A DNA stretch of 64,000 nt from Opeltia flavorubescens (GCA_000442125.1 KE546971.1:1304583-1368582); one strand, 5' to 3'. Counted from the stretch's first letter, positions 38,233-52,224 are shown. Notes: generated from the sequence alone by a model not told the origin. Numbers and translations are program-made.

Positions 38233-39849
38233 AATAGTAGCAATTAAAAGTAACCTATATAAAATATAAAACTATCAAATTCCGTATATATATATTATTA
38301 ATTATTATATAATATTAGATCTTTTAAATAAATTTAATACTCTTTTATTTATTAAATCACTACTTTTATACTAATACTCGGTCAATAAAATTATTTAAAA
38401 TATACCCTAGCTTTTAGTTTTTCTAGTAAAATTCTAAATACTTTCTATAATAATTTAAAAGATTTAACCGATTTTATTATTATACTAACTTTTATTATAA
38501 CTATTTTCTATATTAAAACGTTTTAAAAGTATATTAAACGGTTTTTAAAATAAAATCAGGTCTTTATAATAATTTTTAAAGTTTATACCGACTATATCTA
38601 TAAAAAAAGTCTAGGCTTATACTATTCCTTAATATAGGAATCTTCTAGTAGCCGGATAATTTAAACTAGTATAGCTTTTATTACTACTTACCCTATAAAT
38701 TAAAGCGAGTACCTATAATTTTTATTAAAATAATAAGCGATTTCTTTAATAATACTATTATAATTTTTAAAAATAAAAACTTTTAAAATTATATTTAAAA
38801 GCTAGTTATAAATTTTATCTAAAATAGTTCAGGCTTTTATTTTTATTTTTTAGACTCGCTAAAAGATTTAGAATATCTTAATAGATTTATAAATATTATT
38901 AAATTTATTAATATATTTAAATAACGAAACTATTATCTTTTAATACTAAATCCAGCCTATTTTATTCGGTAAAATCGAAAAATAATATTATACTACCGCT
39001 AAATATAATAAAAATCCTACTATAATAATAATAGAATGAATCTATAAGTAATATAAATCTAGTATAATAATAGTAAGTTCCTTTAAATAAATAACTATTT
39101 TTAAAGTTAAAAATTTTTATTAAAACCTATTAAATCTTTTATTAAATTTTAAATTTATATATAAATTAAAATTTTAAATATTTCTATAAACTATATATAT
39201 ATTATAAATTATACATTTAAATAAACTTATATTTGATATAATTCGTTATTTTTTATTTAATTAACTATAAAAATTTAATTAAATACTATTTAAAAATATA
39301 AAGCTAGTAGTAAATACTATTAAATTAATTTAAAAAATTATAAACTAGTTATTAAAATTCTAAAATAAAAGCCTGAATAGTTTTTAAAAAACCTTAAATA
39401 TTATATAATAGCTATTATAATAGCTATTCTAGCTTTAAATTCCGCTATTATATTATTTATTAATATTAACTATTAAATGAAGGTAATATATCTTATAAAA
39501 ATAACGATTTTTAGAATATTAACTAAATAAACTATTTAAACTACTTTAATTAGACGCTACCCGCGTTTATAAAAAAATACTAGTAATATAATTAATATAT
39601 TAAAATTAAAATATATAAATACTTTATTATTAAAAAACTAGAAGTAAATTTATAAATTTAAGTAAATTTATATATACCCTATTAATATTTCTAATAAAAA
39701 GGTTATTAATAAAACCTCTAATAAATTATATAAATAAAATCGAATAGGCTAAACTATTATAACCACTCTATTTTTATTTCTTTATTTTATAGTATAAAAA
39801 AATACTAATTAGAGCTTTAAAAATTATATTATTATCGATCTTCGGGTAT

Positions 39850-42500
39850 TTAATAAAATTATAATACTAAATATTTATTTAGTTTTATTATAAACGAAAA
39901 TCCTAATATAAATTTATAACGCTAAAGTTTTCTTTATAATAGAGTTTATAAATTTTTTCTATTAATATATAAATAACTAATAATATCGCTACCGCCTAAT
40001 AATAATTTTATATAAAAGGTAAAAAACGTTTAAAGTATCGATAATAGATTATAATAGTTTACTAGCTTATATATAATAAATAATAAATAGAATTTTATAT
40101 TTTCTTCTTTCCTTTTATAAAGCTTATATTAACGATATTATAGTTTTTTCCTTTTTAATAAAAAAATACGCGAAGTATTTTAATAACATCTTTATTATAT
40201 TTAATATTATAAACTTATATTTATTATTTATAAAATCGTTTATTAGCTATACTTTTATATATCTATTAGATTAAAAAGTTAATATTTTAGGTTTATTATA
40301 GCGAAAAATAAATTAAAAGCGATTTTAAAACTTTTATTTTTATATATATTTTAATAGCTAGAATAATTTTTTAATTTAATAAGCTACTTTTAATAGTATA
40401 TTAATAAATATATAATAATTATTAAATTATTTTAAAAGTAAAAAGTATATATAAACCGTAATATTATTGTTAAAAGTAATATTTATAAAAAAGCTACTAT
40501 TTAAAATCTACTAGTAATATTTATATTTAAAGAATTTCATATATTTTATTATTTATAAAAGCTTTTTTTAATACTATTAATACTAATTTATTTTAATCAA
40601 AGTTTAGTACTATATATAGATCTAGACGCTAGTAAAAAACTCGGATTTATAGTTTATATCTATTATAATTTAGACGAAACTATTAATAAAATAAATAAAA
40701 AACTTAAATAAAAATTTAAATAATCGGTTTTATTTTTTCACCGCTTATTATTAGATATTAAAATATACTATTAGCTTATAGAATTAAAGGTTATAGGTAT
40801 TATTTAAATAATTAAAAAAATTAATTATATAATAAAGATAATTAAACAGATAATTATTATTAAGACGGACTACTTTATAGTAATTATAATTTTATACTAG
40901 ACTAGTTTAAATATAGTATCCGTAAAAAAATTTAGCCTTTATTTAATATAAATTTTCAAATATTTTTAATATTTTAAATTTAATATCTATTATAGATTTA
41001 ATATTATAAATATTGTTTTTAATATATTATTGAAGCTCGCTAGCTATAAATATTATTTAAAAACGGACGAATTGTTAAATATAAATACTTTTATAATATA
41101 TTACTTTCAGTAAATCTAGTAAAAATATTAATTAAATTCTATTAATAATTAATCGATAAGTATATTAAAAAAAGCTATTAGGCTAAAATTAAAAAATTTA
41201 TTAAAACGAATATAAAACTATATAATAATACTATTCAATTATTATTATATTCTTAATAGGCTACTCTATTTTAATATTAATAAACGAGGTTTATATTTAG
41301 TAATACCTATAAATATAAAAAAAAAGTATTTTAATTTATAAATAAATTGATTAAATTAGTTACCTATATATTTAAAAAGATAATTTGAAGCGGTAAATAA
41401 TAGGTTAAATAATTATTAAATAAGTTAATAAAATTAAATTAAAGTATATTATAAATATTATTTTCGAATTATAATAAATAGTTCGTTAGTTAATTATAGT
41501 ACTAGAAATTTAAAATATTAAAAGTAAATTTATCATATTTTATTATTTAATATTTATAAATTAATAATATATTAAAATAGTTTAATTAAACGACTAGAAT
41601 TATTATATACTATTTTATCGCTATATTAAACGATTTTAAATTATAACCTATTATTTTTTTATCAATATTAACGGTATTAAATTATTTTATAAATATAATT
41701 TTATATTTAAAGTATTGAACTAAATATTATTTAAATATAAACTTTATAAAATATTAGATTTTTTATATCTATTAGACCCTAAATAAATTATTTAACTAGA
41801 AGATACGCAAGTTTTTAAAGCTCCCGTTAACGTTTTTATTAAAAAACCAGTTATTTTTCTAACTATAATATAAATAGTTTATCGCTATAATTTAATTATT
41901 TTAAAAGCTAATAAACCTATAAATATATTTATAGAATAGAATACTACTATATAAATAGTTATAAATAAATACCGGCCTATATATATTAATACTAAAGATA
42001 TTATTACCTTTATTATAATAAAAATAAAAGAATACTATAATATATACTACTAACTAGTTTATTTTAAAATTAGTAATTTTATAAAAAAATTCCTATATTA
42101 AAGCTATAATATACTAGAGTTTATTCTTAAAAAGATCGAATAATAGCTAATAGGCTTTTTTAAAATTATTAAATATATTAAACTATTAGTTTACTATTTA
42201 AAGTTATTACTTATTATAAAAATTTAGAATATAATATTAATAGTATATCTAAAGTTTATTATTAATTCTAGTTATAATTTCTACTAACGCTATTATATAT
42301 TTATACTCTAAATTATTATTAATAATAATAAAAAGTTTAAAATTAAATAAATCTTTTATAAACGCTGTATTTATAAAAATAAAGATTTTTTTATATAATA
42401 CTTTATTCGTTAAGTTAGTTATATATTTAAAGATAATTAATAAATACCCGAATATTATCTAAATAATATTATTATACTAATAAAAGAATATAAACGCTAT
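39850..42500 (+). pseudogene. Gypsy-1 pol relic: RT, RNase H, integrase, chromodomain
   Basis: At about 40116-40270 the frame reads AYINDIIVFS..., the decayed RT catalytic motif Y-I-D-D-I with its second-strand context, then ..NLYLLFIKSFISY. At 40610-40830 LYIDLDASKKLGF.. and SVLF.HRLLL.. mark RNase H of the fungal Gypsy type. At about 42050-42260 PVYFKIGNF..-like sequence, then G-F-F-K-I and L-V-Y-Y-L-K-L-L, represent the integrase C-terminus. At about 42330-42480 FKIK.IFYKR...QYFIR..SYIFKDN.. has chromodomain layout. Stops are mainly TAA/TAG at Gln/Trp positions. Confidence 0.85.
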
Positions 42501-42649
42501 TTTAATTTCAAATCAGTTTTAAGCTATAATAAAGCCGCTAATAGTATTAATACTAATATTAAATAGTAAAAATAAGCTAAAAAGCCGTTTATTAATAAGG
42601 AAAAGTCTATTATTAAAAGTTAATAGTTTTATTTATTACCGGTATTTAT

Positions 42650-42851
42650 TACGGTTATACCGTATAAATAAAAGATTAATAGAATAAATAAAGTTGAATA
42701 GCTACTATAACTCGAAGAAGCCCTTCTAAATATATTTATTTAATTAGGTTTAGCGTCTTTTAACGCCTATATTTATTTAATTGCAGATTCTATAAATAGA
42801 TAATCTTTTATTTTTAATATAATACTATTACTTTATATTTATTATATAATA
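42650..42851 (+). repeat. Gypsy-1 3' LTR
   Basis: 202 bp. Preceded by the internal tract AAAAAGCCG..CCGGTATTTATTA, which is also present before the 3' LTRs at 60673 and 8373. Confidence 0.82.
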
Positions 42852-44532
42852 TATAATTTCGGAATAGACTAATTTTAAATTATATTTATTAAATTAAACT
42901 TTATTTCTATTTTTTAAAATAATATAATATATTTTAAAAATTCTAGTTATTTTATATTAAATATATATTTCTTTAAATTTAAAAATAACTCGTATTTATA
43001 AAACCGGCGTAAAATTATATAAATAAATTTTTAATATTTTTTTTTAAAATTTAAATATACTAGAATATTATTTAAGTATACTATATAAAAAATATTGATT
43101 ATTTCTACTAATATTTTATTAATATATATTTAAAAAATTATAAAAGTATTTAATAAATTAAAAAATAAAATAAATTATTTAAAGTATTTATATCTAGTAT
43201 AAAATACTATTTTCTATTTATTTTTTTATTTAATTCTAATCTAGTAATAGATATTATATATATCAATTTTTATAAATCTTTTTATATTATATAAATAATT
43301 TAAATTCTTAGTAATTAATAAAAGCGGATACCGATTTTTAATTATTACCGTATTTAAGTTATAGTAATTTATATTTAGATATAATCTATTATCGCTTTTT
43401 AATATAAATAGAATAAAAGCTTTTATAGGCGAGATTAAATATTAAATTTAATCTTTTTTAAAAGTTTTTTTAAAATATTAATATAATTCCTTTAATTTTC
43501 AATTTAATAGATTATATATTAATTTATATAACGGTTTTTTACTATTTCTTAAATTAATAGTATTATTATTAAAATTCAATTAAAATAATTTATTTTATTT
43601 TACCGCGGAAAATATAAACTCGAAATTTTTAATCTAATATAAAATTTTTATATTATTAATATCGACTAAATCTTTTACTACTAATACTATTAAAATATAT
43701 ATAATAAAATATACTTTTAAAAATTATCTAAAAATTTATAAACGGTTTATCTATTTACGATTAATTTTAATTAAAAAGCGCTATTTTATAGCCTATATAT
43801 TAATAAATTGACTAGTTTTATAAATTTCTAAATTATCTAAAATTATATTATATTCGTTTAAATCGATAGTATAAAAATAGATAATAGAAATTATTCGTTC
43901 TATATTTTAACTATTAATATAGGTTTATTTAGAATTATAAATATTATAATAATAATACTACTAATTTTAAAGCTAATTTAATATAGAATAACTATTATTT
44001 ATTAAAAGAAAACTTTAATTTACTATTTTAATTTATAAATTATAGTTAATATTTAACCCTATATCTAATAATATAAATTTTTTTTTAATTTAATTGTTTA
44101 TATAGAATTAAAATACTATTTTAATTCCTTTTATTACTTTAATTAAACGATATTTGAATACTAAAATTTTATTTAAATATAATTATTTTTAAAAACTATA
44201 TTAGAATTTTTATTTATACTAGATTTAATACTTTTAATAGATATATCTTTTATTAATTTTCTAATATAAAGATAATTAATAAAATAATAACTTTTTTTAT
44301 AATAATTAAATTATTTTATTTAGTTTAAATTTTTTAAATTAATATTTTTACTATTTTTTAATTTTATAAAAGGCCCGTTATAAAATTTATAATTATTATA
44401 TTTTTATTTATTCTTTATATAACTACTATAAAAATTTTCTAAAATCTAACTAGCCTAGTTATTTTAATTTTAAAAAAAAAGTCTTTTTATAAAAAGTATT
44501 TATATTAGTATTTTTTATAATACTTTTTATAT
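42852..44532 (-). mobile_element. Gypsy-4 relic, RT-bearing part, minus strand
   Basis: The minus strand at about 43600-43010 reads a Gypsy RT: SPIKAFILFILKSDN, then NTVIIKNRYPLLLI, then IYNIYY.IRIK, then IVYLNNILVYL, i.e. the fingers, the K-N-R-Y-P-L tract, the D-x-x-x-A-Y-x-x-I-R-I region and the Y-L-D-D-I motif (Asp now Asn). No LTR is present. Gypsy-3 (44538-52219) is inserted immediately to the right, with target duplication AAGTT. The gag-like segment at 52225-52829 is probably the other half. Confidence 0.7.
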
Positions 44533-44537
44533 AAGTT

Positions 44538-44794
44538 TATTACAGTTGGTAATAGTCTAGCTTATTATAATATCGTAAAGCCGTCGTATAGCTTCGGCTA
44601 ANACGTTATATCGCTATATTATACTAGTAGGAAANGGGGCCTATATAGTTAGGGGAATTCCCCCTAATATTTATAGCTTTTTAGATATTAATATATATAT
44701 ATTCTCTATATATAGCTCCGTATATACGATAGTAGAANNNTANANTATTANCTATACTTNTATATAGTTTCCCTACTATTATATCCTTTTTATA
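44538..44794 (+). repeat. Gypsy-3 5' LTR (257 bp) with clustered Ns
   Basis: Ns at 44602, 44635, 44738-44740, 44743, 44745, 44751 and 44760. Where the cluster aligns to the 3' LTR, the opposite base is C or G. Confidence 0.92.
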
Positions 44795-44899
44795 CTTTAA
44801 TATCTCGGCTTTTTATAGAAGGTAGTTTAACTATATCGCGAAGCTATAACGCGAGGTAGTAATAGTAATACTACGCCTATAACTAAATTATAATTGTTA

Positions 44900-45985
44900 A
44901 CGAATACGGTTATACTATAAAATAATAATATAGATAAACTTATTAGTAATATTTTAGATATAGAGATTTAAGCTTTTAAAATAGAATAAGCTTTAGTTTA
45001 TTAGTAAAGAAGGTTGGAAATATTAAAGGTTAAAAAGGAATTAGAATTTCTAAAGCTATTTACTATTATATATTAATAGTAAACTTTTAAAACTCCGATT
45101 AACGATTTTAAATATATTAAAAAGTAGAAAATAAATAAAAAGTCGAAGTTAAAAATCCCTAACCTTATTTAATATAAAGGTAAAAGTTATATAAAATATA
45201 CGTTATTTAAGCGCGAATATAAATATATTTTTAAAATTTATTTAATTATATATAAAATGAAAGTTTTAAAAATTCTATTTAATACGGGCTACTTTAATTA
45301 TTATCCGGCGAATATATAAGACCGAATTAAAGAAGCGAATCTAAATATTAGATTTAAAATAATCTAGAAGGAATAATTAAAATTTTTACTAGATTAATTT
45401 AATCTTTAAATTATCCGTAGTATTAAAGTAATATTATAATATTTTAATATAAAATATTATAATAAATAAAATATTTTNTTATTTATTAAATATTTAAAAA
45501 ACTTTAAAAATTATATAAAAAAATTCTTATTAGATTATATTCGGGTAAATATTCTAAGGAACGCCCTTTAAAGTAGTATAGCCGATAAAATATTTAAAAT
45601 ATCTAACCTTTTAAAAATATATTAAAGGATTATTAATTAGATAATTAAAATTAAATCGGTTTAATTATAATATTAAGTATATATTAGTTATAGTAATATA
45701 AATACTAAAATATTAAGTTTTAAAAGCTATAAAAGTAATTAAAAAGGATAAAATTCGTCTAATATTATTATACTAACGACTAACGCGAATATAATAACGA
45801 CTAGTCGCGGAAATTATAAAGGCTAGCGTAATTTCTAAAGGCGTAATTTAAATAATAGCCGCGGATTCTATAAGAATAGCGATATACTAATAATAATTAT
45901 TTACTAGAAATATAGTAAAGAAGGCTATAAAAAACCCGATTGCTTTTATAAAAATAAAAAAAAAAAAAATAAAATCTAATAAATA
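44900..45985 (+). pseudogene. Gypsy-3 gag relic
   Basis: A charged capsid-like frame leads to about 45903-45965, which reads Y.KYSKEGYKKPDCFYKNKKK. The spacing is that of a C-x2-C-x4-H-x4-C zinc knuckle, with the last Cys retained and the others changed to Tyr/Ser. The upstream part near 45140-45300 (..IPNLI.YKGKSYIKYTLFK..) is consistent with the Gypsy capsid. Stops are TAG/TAA at presumed Gln/Trp. One N at 45478. Confidence 0.75.
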
Positions 45986-46069
45986 TTACTTTTATACTAT
46001 TAGGTTACTAATAAATAGGGCTATAAATATTTTATCTAGTTACAAACGTAACTATTTAAAAAAAAAAAT

Positions 46070-49000
46070 AAAAGGTTAAATTAGCCGTATTTATTAATTA
46101 TAATATAAGCCTAAATTTTATATTATAATACCGTATAAAAAAACTAAAGCTATATAACGGCCGCGATATTAAAACGCTGGTTAGGATATTAAATAGTATA
46201 AACTTAATTTATTTTTAAAAATATAAATTTCCGGTTAACTTTACTAATTCGAAAAAAAAATCTAAAATAATAATAAATAAATATATTAAAACGAATATTA
46301 AATCCTTTAATATTATATTTAACCTTCTATAATTATATTAATATAACCTAGATATTAACTAAGTATATATACGATAGATATAACGCGATTCTAGCGCTAT
46401 CCTAATAGGAATAAATATTAAACTAATCCCGGCTAAAAAATTAAAATATTTACTAAAAGTAAAAGGATTTAAATAGTTATACCTTTTTAATATAGAATTA
46501 TATAATAAAGACAACGTAATCGCTTTATATAGCGCTAAAAAAATAATTTTACCTAAAAAGTACGCCGATTTAAAGAGGGTTTATAATTTTTAAAAAATTA
46601 ATAAATTTTTTAAATACTCTATAAATAATTACGTTTTTAAAATAATAGGTAATCTACTATTTAAATTTTTATATAATCTTTTAATTACTAAATTAAAAGT
46701 TTTATAGATTTATATTAATAAAAATCTAATAAAGGGGTTTATTTATTATTTAATATTATAAGCTAGCGCTTCGATTATATTTATAAAAAAAAAAAATAAT
46801 AATTTTTACCTTTATATTAACTACTAGGAGCTAAACTAGGTTACTATTAAAAACCAGTATTTTTTTCCTCTAATATTAAAAGCTTTAAATAGGCTATATA
46901 AAATAATAATCTTTATTTATTTAAATATCCGAAATATCTATTATTGTATTAAAATCTAGAAAGGCGATAAATAAAAAATAATATTTTATATTTATTATAG
47001 CTATTTTAAATATTATATTATACTATTTAATTTAATAAATACCCTGGCTATTTTTTAAATATATATTAATAACGTTTTTAAAGATTTCCTAGACCTTTTT
47101 ATTATAATATATATAAATAATTTACTAATCTACTTCGAGAATAAAGCCGAGTACTTAATATATATATAAAAGGTTCTCGCGAGGCTATTATAATATAGGC
47201 TATATATTAAATTAGAAAAATATTTATTTAATATATATAAAGTTAGGTTTATAAAATTTATTATTTACCCTAGTAGTATTATAATAAAAGAGTCCCGTAT
47301 TAAATATATAAGGAATTAGCCCCTTTTAAAATTATACCGNGATATATAGTATTTTTTTAGATTTATAAACTTTTATTAATATTTTATTAAAGTATTTTTA
47401 TAGGTAATACTACTACTAATATTATTATTAAAAGGTGGTAATAAAGGGAAGTTTAATATTAAAGTTATTCTAATTAAAGAAATAGCTAGCGCGTTTAAAA
47501 TATTAAAAGAACGTTTTATAATAATATTTATCCTATAATAATTTAATTATATACTTTAAATTTATATTAAAATAAATATTTTAAAGTATACTATTTTAGT
47601 AATTATTTTATAGCCCTTTAATACTAGTATATAAATCTATTAATATCTTATCGCCTATTAATCCCGGAAAAAAATAATAATTAAGTATAACTATAATATT
47701 AAGGATTCGGAAATACTAGCTATTATTTACGTTTATAAATAGTAGCGATATTATATTAAAAGGGCCTTTTATAAAATAAAGGTTATTACTAATTATATAA
47801 ATTTTTATAACTTTTTTATAAAGAAAGAACTTAGTTATAAAAACGTTAAATAATAAAAGCGGCTAGCTAGACTAGACCTAGACCTAAAGTATAGACTAGA
47901 TAAATTAAACCCTATTAATATAATATTATAAAGAAGCGACTATAAAACGCTTAAAGCCTATACTACTTTTAATATTCTAAACTAGAAGTATATCTATTCG
48001 ACTTTATACCCTAGGAAATTTTAAAAAAATTTTAAAAAAAGCGTAAAACTGATTATAAGTCTTTTAAAAATTTAGCGCTACCTATTTAAAACTTCTATAG
48101 GATAAGATAAAAATAAATCTAAAAGCCTATAAAAGACTTTAAATAATATTAGAAAATTACTAAAAAGCGATAAAGAAAGCTATTTTAATAATAAAATATC
48201 GTTAATTAACCTTAAAAATATTTAAAAAAGCTTTTAAAAATTATTTAAAAATATTAAAACTACTATTAAAAATATTTAAAAAGCAGTAATAACACGTTAT
48301 ATAATAAAAAAGGCGAAGGTTAATATTTCTAATAAAAAGGGTAAACTTTTAAAAAATACTTTTAAATATAAATTTCTAATAAAGGGTTATATATTTAATA
48401 CTTATATAAAAGAGCGCGATAATATTACGTCGTCTATATCTCTTTATAGTTAGGGGATACCCTTAATATTAATAAAGAAAAGAGATAAAGATACTTTAAA
48501 GAGCGATATAAAGGCGTTAACTTCGCCTTTTATAATTAAGAGGAAGTCTTCTAAGGTAAAAAAGAGATAGATACTAGTAAGAACTTATAGTCCTAGGGTA
48601 TATAAGAAGCTAAAAGCTCCTTATAAACCCGATATTACTATATATAATAACATTTAATCGATTCCTTTAAATAACTTTAATAGTTTTAAAGACCTATAGT
48701 CGAAGTAATAAATTATTAAAAAAGTAGCTTTAGAGAATATATATAATATACCCCCGCTATCCTTTTATTATATTATAAAAGGGTTTTAAAAACTTAATAA
48801 TATAGTTAGAAAATTAGTATTTTTAAAAAAAAAATTACCTAATAATTTATTAAGCGTTTATATAGCGTTAAAATAGTTTAGTAAAGATTATAAATAATAT
48901 TAGAACTAAAAATTATTCTATTATAATAAAAAATAATATTTATTTTTTAATATAATTAGGTAAAAGGCCTTTAAGCGTAATTATAATAACCTTATAATAG

Positions 49001-50280
49001 GTTACTTCGATTATAAAAAAACGTTAGAATTTATTAACTAAAAATACTTTTAGCTAAATATAATAAAAGATATTAAATATTATATATATATCTATAATAT
49101 ATACTACCGGGTAAAACCTATAAGGTATAAGCTATACGGCGAAATATAGCCGCTAAAAAGACCTTTAAAACTATTTAATAATCTAACTATAAATTTTATT
49201 ATTAACCTACCCCTATATAAGCGCTTCCGCGTTATATATAATTCGATTTTTATAGTAGTCGACCGCTATATAAAGCTCGTTATATATATTTTATACTAAA
49301 TAACTATAACTATAGAAAAACTAGCGGATACCTTTATTAATAAGGTATATAGCTATTATAATATACTTAAATCGCTAATTTTTAATTAAAAAACTCTTTT
49401 TACTTTATAGTTTTAATTTATCCTTTATTATTATCTAAAAATTAAACGCCGTTTAAATACTACTTTCTATTTATAAACCGACGGATAAATTAAACGATAA
49501 AATTAAATTTTAGAATAATTCTTAAAAAGCTTCGTTAATTATAATTAGAATAATTAAAATAAATAGCTATCTTTCGCGGAATTTATATATAATAATAATA
49601 AGTATACTTTTATTAATATAACGCCGTTTTTTACTATTATTAATAGATATTCTAATCTAGAAAATAATATCTAAATCGATAATATTAAAAATAATATATC
49701 TAGAGTATATTAATATACTAAAAAATATATATATATATATACTTAGTTTAAAAGCTAATAAAAAGTAGTAATAAAAAAATAATCTAAATACTATAATTAA
49801 AAATATTTTATAAAATCCTTTACTATTAGTAATATAATATAATTAAATAAGCGTAATATTAAAATAAAAAAACTATTAAAGAAACTAAATTATAAATTTT
49901 ATAGACTTTTTAAAATAATAGAACTAGTAAACTTATAATTATACCGCTTAAAATTTTTAATATTAATAAGTTATATTTATCCTATTTTTTATATCTCTCT
50001 TTTCGAATTATATATAATAGTAGAAGAGAAAGATAAAAAAAATCTATTACTTTTACTTATTAACGGTAAAGAGTAATATAAAATAAAAGAAATACTTAAT
50101 TTAAAATAATACTATAGGAAATTATAATACCTAGTAAAATAGTTTAACTATAGCTTTAAAAATAATAGCTAGCTTAATACTAAAAAAATATTAGAAGCTA
50201 ATAAGTATATAAAGAACTTTTATTATATATATTTTAAAAAATTACTAAATAATAGTAAAAAGGGCTCTTTAAAAAAAAGG
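46070..50280 (+). pseudogene. Gypsy-3 pol relic: protease, RT, RNase H, integrase, chromodomain
   Basis: Protease-like INYNISLNFI at about 46095 sits where the D-S/T-G-A motif is expected. RT at about 46960-47380 reads YSYFKYYIILFNLINTLAIF, IYINNLLIYFENKAEYL, LARLL.YRLYIKLEKYLF and RDI.YFFRFINFY: near-complete palm, with the D-D pair now N-N. RNase H at about 47480-47960 includes DSEILAIIYVYK and ELSYKNVK..KRLARLDLD. Integrase at about 49120-49690 includes LTINFIINLPLYKRF, VDRYIKLVIYI and TDG.IKR.N. The GPY/F tail is at about 49890-50010. A chromodomain at about 50060-50250 reads YKIKEILNLK.YYRKL.YLVK.FNYS. It is the best-preserved pol in the window but has dozens of stops. Confidence 0.92.
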
Positions 50281-51962
50281 TAAAAAAAAAAAATAAACTA
50301 TAATTAAACTATATATAAGCGTATAAATAAGGTAATAAATAAAGTAATAAATAATACTAGAAATATAAAGTAGTAATAGAAATAAAATTTTATATAATTA
50401 CCGAAGTTTATTAGTAGAATATATATTAAAAGATATATATTATAAAATATATTATTAAAAAAGGTTAAAGTTAAAAGGAGGCTTTATTAGAATATAAACC
50501 TTAAAACTATAATTATTTAAAGGCGATATAGGCTTAAAAATAGAATATAGAAATAAATATATAAGAATAAATACTAAAGATAAATATAAAGCGCTAGACG
50601 AATATAAAACTATATAATAATATTACCCTCTTTTACCTCGCTCTTATTAATAAAGAAAAGATTATCTTTTTTAATTAAATTTAACTACTCCTTTTTAATA
50701 ATTAAAAAATCTAAGTAGTTCTAGTATAAAGTTAACGCGCGAAATAGCGTAAAAAAAATAAATATATAATAAAATATATTATATTAATATTTATATTAAT
50801 CGATTTTTTTAAAGTATAAATAGTTTTAATAATATTAAGGGTATTAATAGTTTTTTTTTACCGCGTCTTAGCTTTTTTTTAAACCTCGATTTATTTATAA
50901 CTAAAGAGAATAGTAGCGCGCGAGTAATATATAATATATTACTTTTTATTTTTATTAGTAATATTAGTAGTAATAATAGCGGAGATTATTTTATTAACTA
51001 CTAAAATAAATTTTTAAGGAATTTATATAGGTTAAAAAAGCTACCGCGATATATAGATTTAATATACTAGCTTATATTTTTTTTAAAATCTAGAATAACG
51101 CGCGTAATATTTAAAACCGACGCTAGGTTTTATATAATAGGTAAAAGTATAGTAGATAGTAAGGTTATTTTTTAATTATTTTTTATTAGAAATTATTAAA
51201 TAGTAGTATTAAATAAATGATATATACTATAATACTAGCCTTAATATATTAATAGTAGTAATTCTTTTATAAAACTAAAGTATTTAATAATATTAGAGTA
51301 TTAGGCGCTTATACGTTCTAAAAAATCTTTTTAATTATAAAAATTTTAAAAGTTTTAAAATTTATAATAAAAGATATAAAAGTTAAAAAAGGTTTATAAA
51401 AAAATAGAACTAATAAATAAAAATAAGATATAGTAAAAATAATAAAAACCTAAATTAAGAAATAGATTTATACTAGGGGAGAAACGTTTATTATATATCT
51501 ACGAGTAAAAAATAAAATTATATTATTTAACGCGAGATCTATAACGCTAGTAATATAAATTAAACTATCTAAAGTTTAATAACTCTAATTATTTATAATT
51601 ATTATAACGTAGTATAACTATTAAATAAAGCTATTAAATAATATTAATTTCTATAAATATATTTTAGCGCGAGTATTTAATAAATACTAAAAAATATTAA
51701 TAATACGTTATAACGCGATAGTTAATACTAATATTAATACTAAATAATCTTTAGTATATAAGATAAAGCTATTTATATATTTTATATATAATAACGAAAC
51801 GCCTTATATATAAATATATATTAACGTCGTATACCTTTAAATTATTAATTTAACTAATACGCGCCTAAATACGCGCGCTTTATATAAAGGGCTTAGCTAT
51901 CTATTATATATATATCGCCTAATTATAGAATAGTAAAGATACTACTATAAGAAAAAGGATAT
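50280..51962 (+). other. Gypsy-3 3' spacer
   Basis: No known domain. It contains several unmutated CG-rich words (GCGCGCGAG near 50918, ACGCGCGC near 51872) and short open frames on both strands. AAGAAAAAGG just before 51963 is in polypurine-tract position. Confidence 0.5.
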
Positions 51963-52219
51963 TATTATAGTTAATAATAGTCTAGCTTATTATAATATTA
52001 TAAAACCGTCGTATAACTTCGGCTAAAATATTATATCGCTATATTATACTAGTAGGAAAGGGGGCCTATATAGTTANAGAAATTCCCCCTAATATTTATA
52101 GCTCTNTAGATATTAATATATATATATTCTCTACGTATAGCTCCGTGTATGCGATAGTAGAACGCCAGACTATTACCTATACTTCCATACAGTTTCCCTG
52201 CCATTGTATCCTTTTTATA
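51963..52219 (+). repeat. Gypsy-3 3' LTR (257 bp)
   Basis: Its last ~85 bp (52131-52213) keep many CA/TG dinucleotides, in sharp contrast with the rest of the element. Ns at 52077 and 52106. Confidence 0.93.
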
Positions 52220-52224
52220 AAGTT

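Larger units (their letters stand above)
38031..42851 (+). mobile_element. Gypsy-1 chromovirus, internally deleted copy
   Basis: Two LTRs (about 38031-38232 and 42650-42851, each ~202 bp) bound a 4.8-kb element. Compared with the copy at 52830-60874 it lacks about 2.1 kb (corresponding to about 54370-56510), removing most of gag/protease, while RT, RNase H, integrase and chromodomain relics remain. It preserves the empty site of the MITE at 53557 (38748-38756) and of the S element at 59506 (41865-41885). A target duplication was not resolved. Confidence 0.85.
44538..52219 (+). mobile_element. Gypsy-3 chromovirus, structurally complete, RIP-degraded
   Basis: Two 257-bp LTRs (44538-44794, 51963-52219) are flanked by the perfect 5-bp target duplication AAGTT (44533-44537, 52220-52224); total 7,682 bp. 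Internal order on the plus strand is gag with CCHC-like knuckle, protease-like segment, RT, RNase H, integrase, GPY/F module and chromodomain, with a 1.7-kb 3' spacer. It keeps more intact codons and more CG words than Gypsy-1 or -2, suggesting a younger copy. 13 of the 16 ambiguous bases (N) in the window lie in this element, 9 of them in the 5' LTR. Confidence 0.95.
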
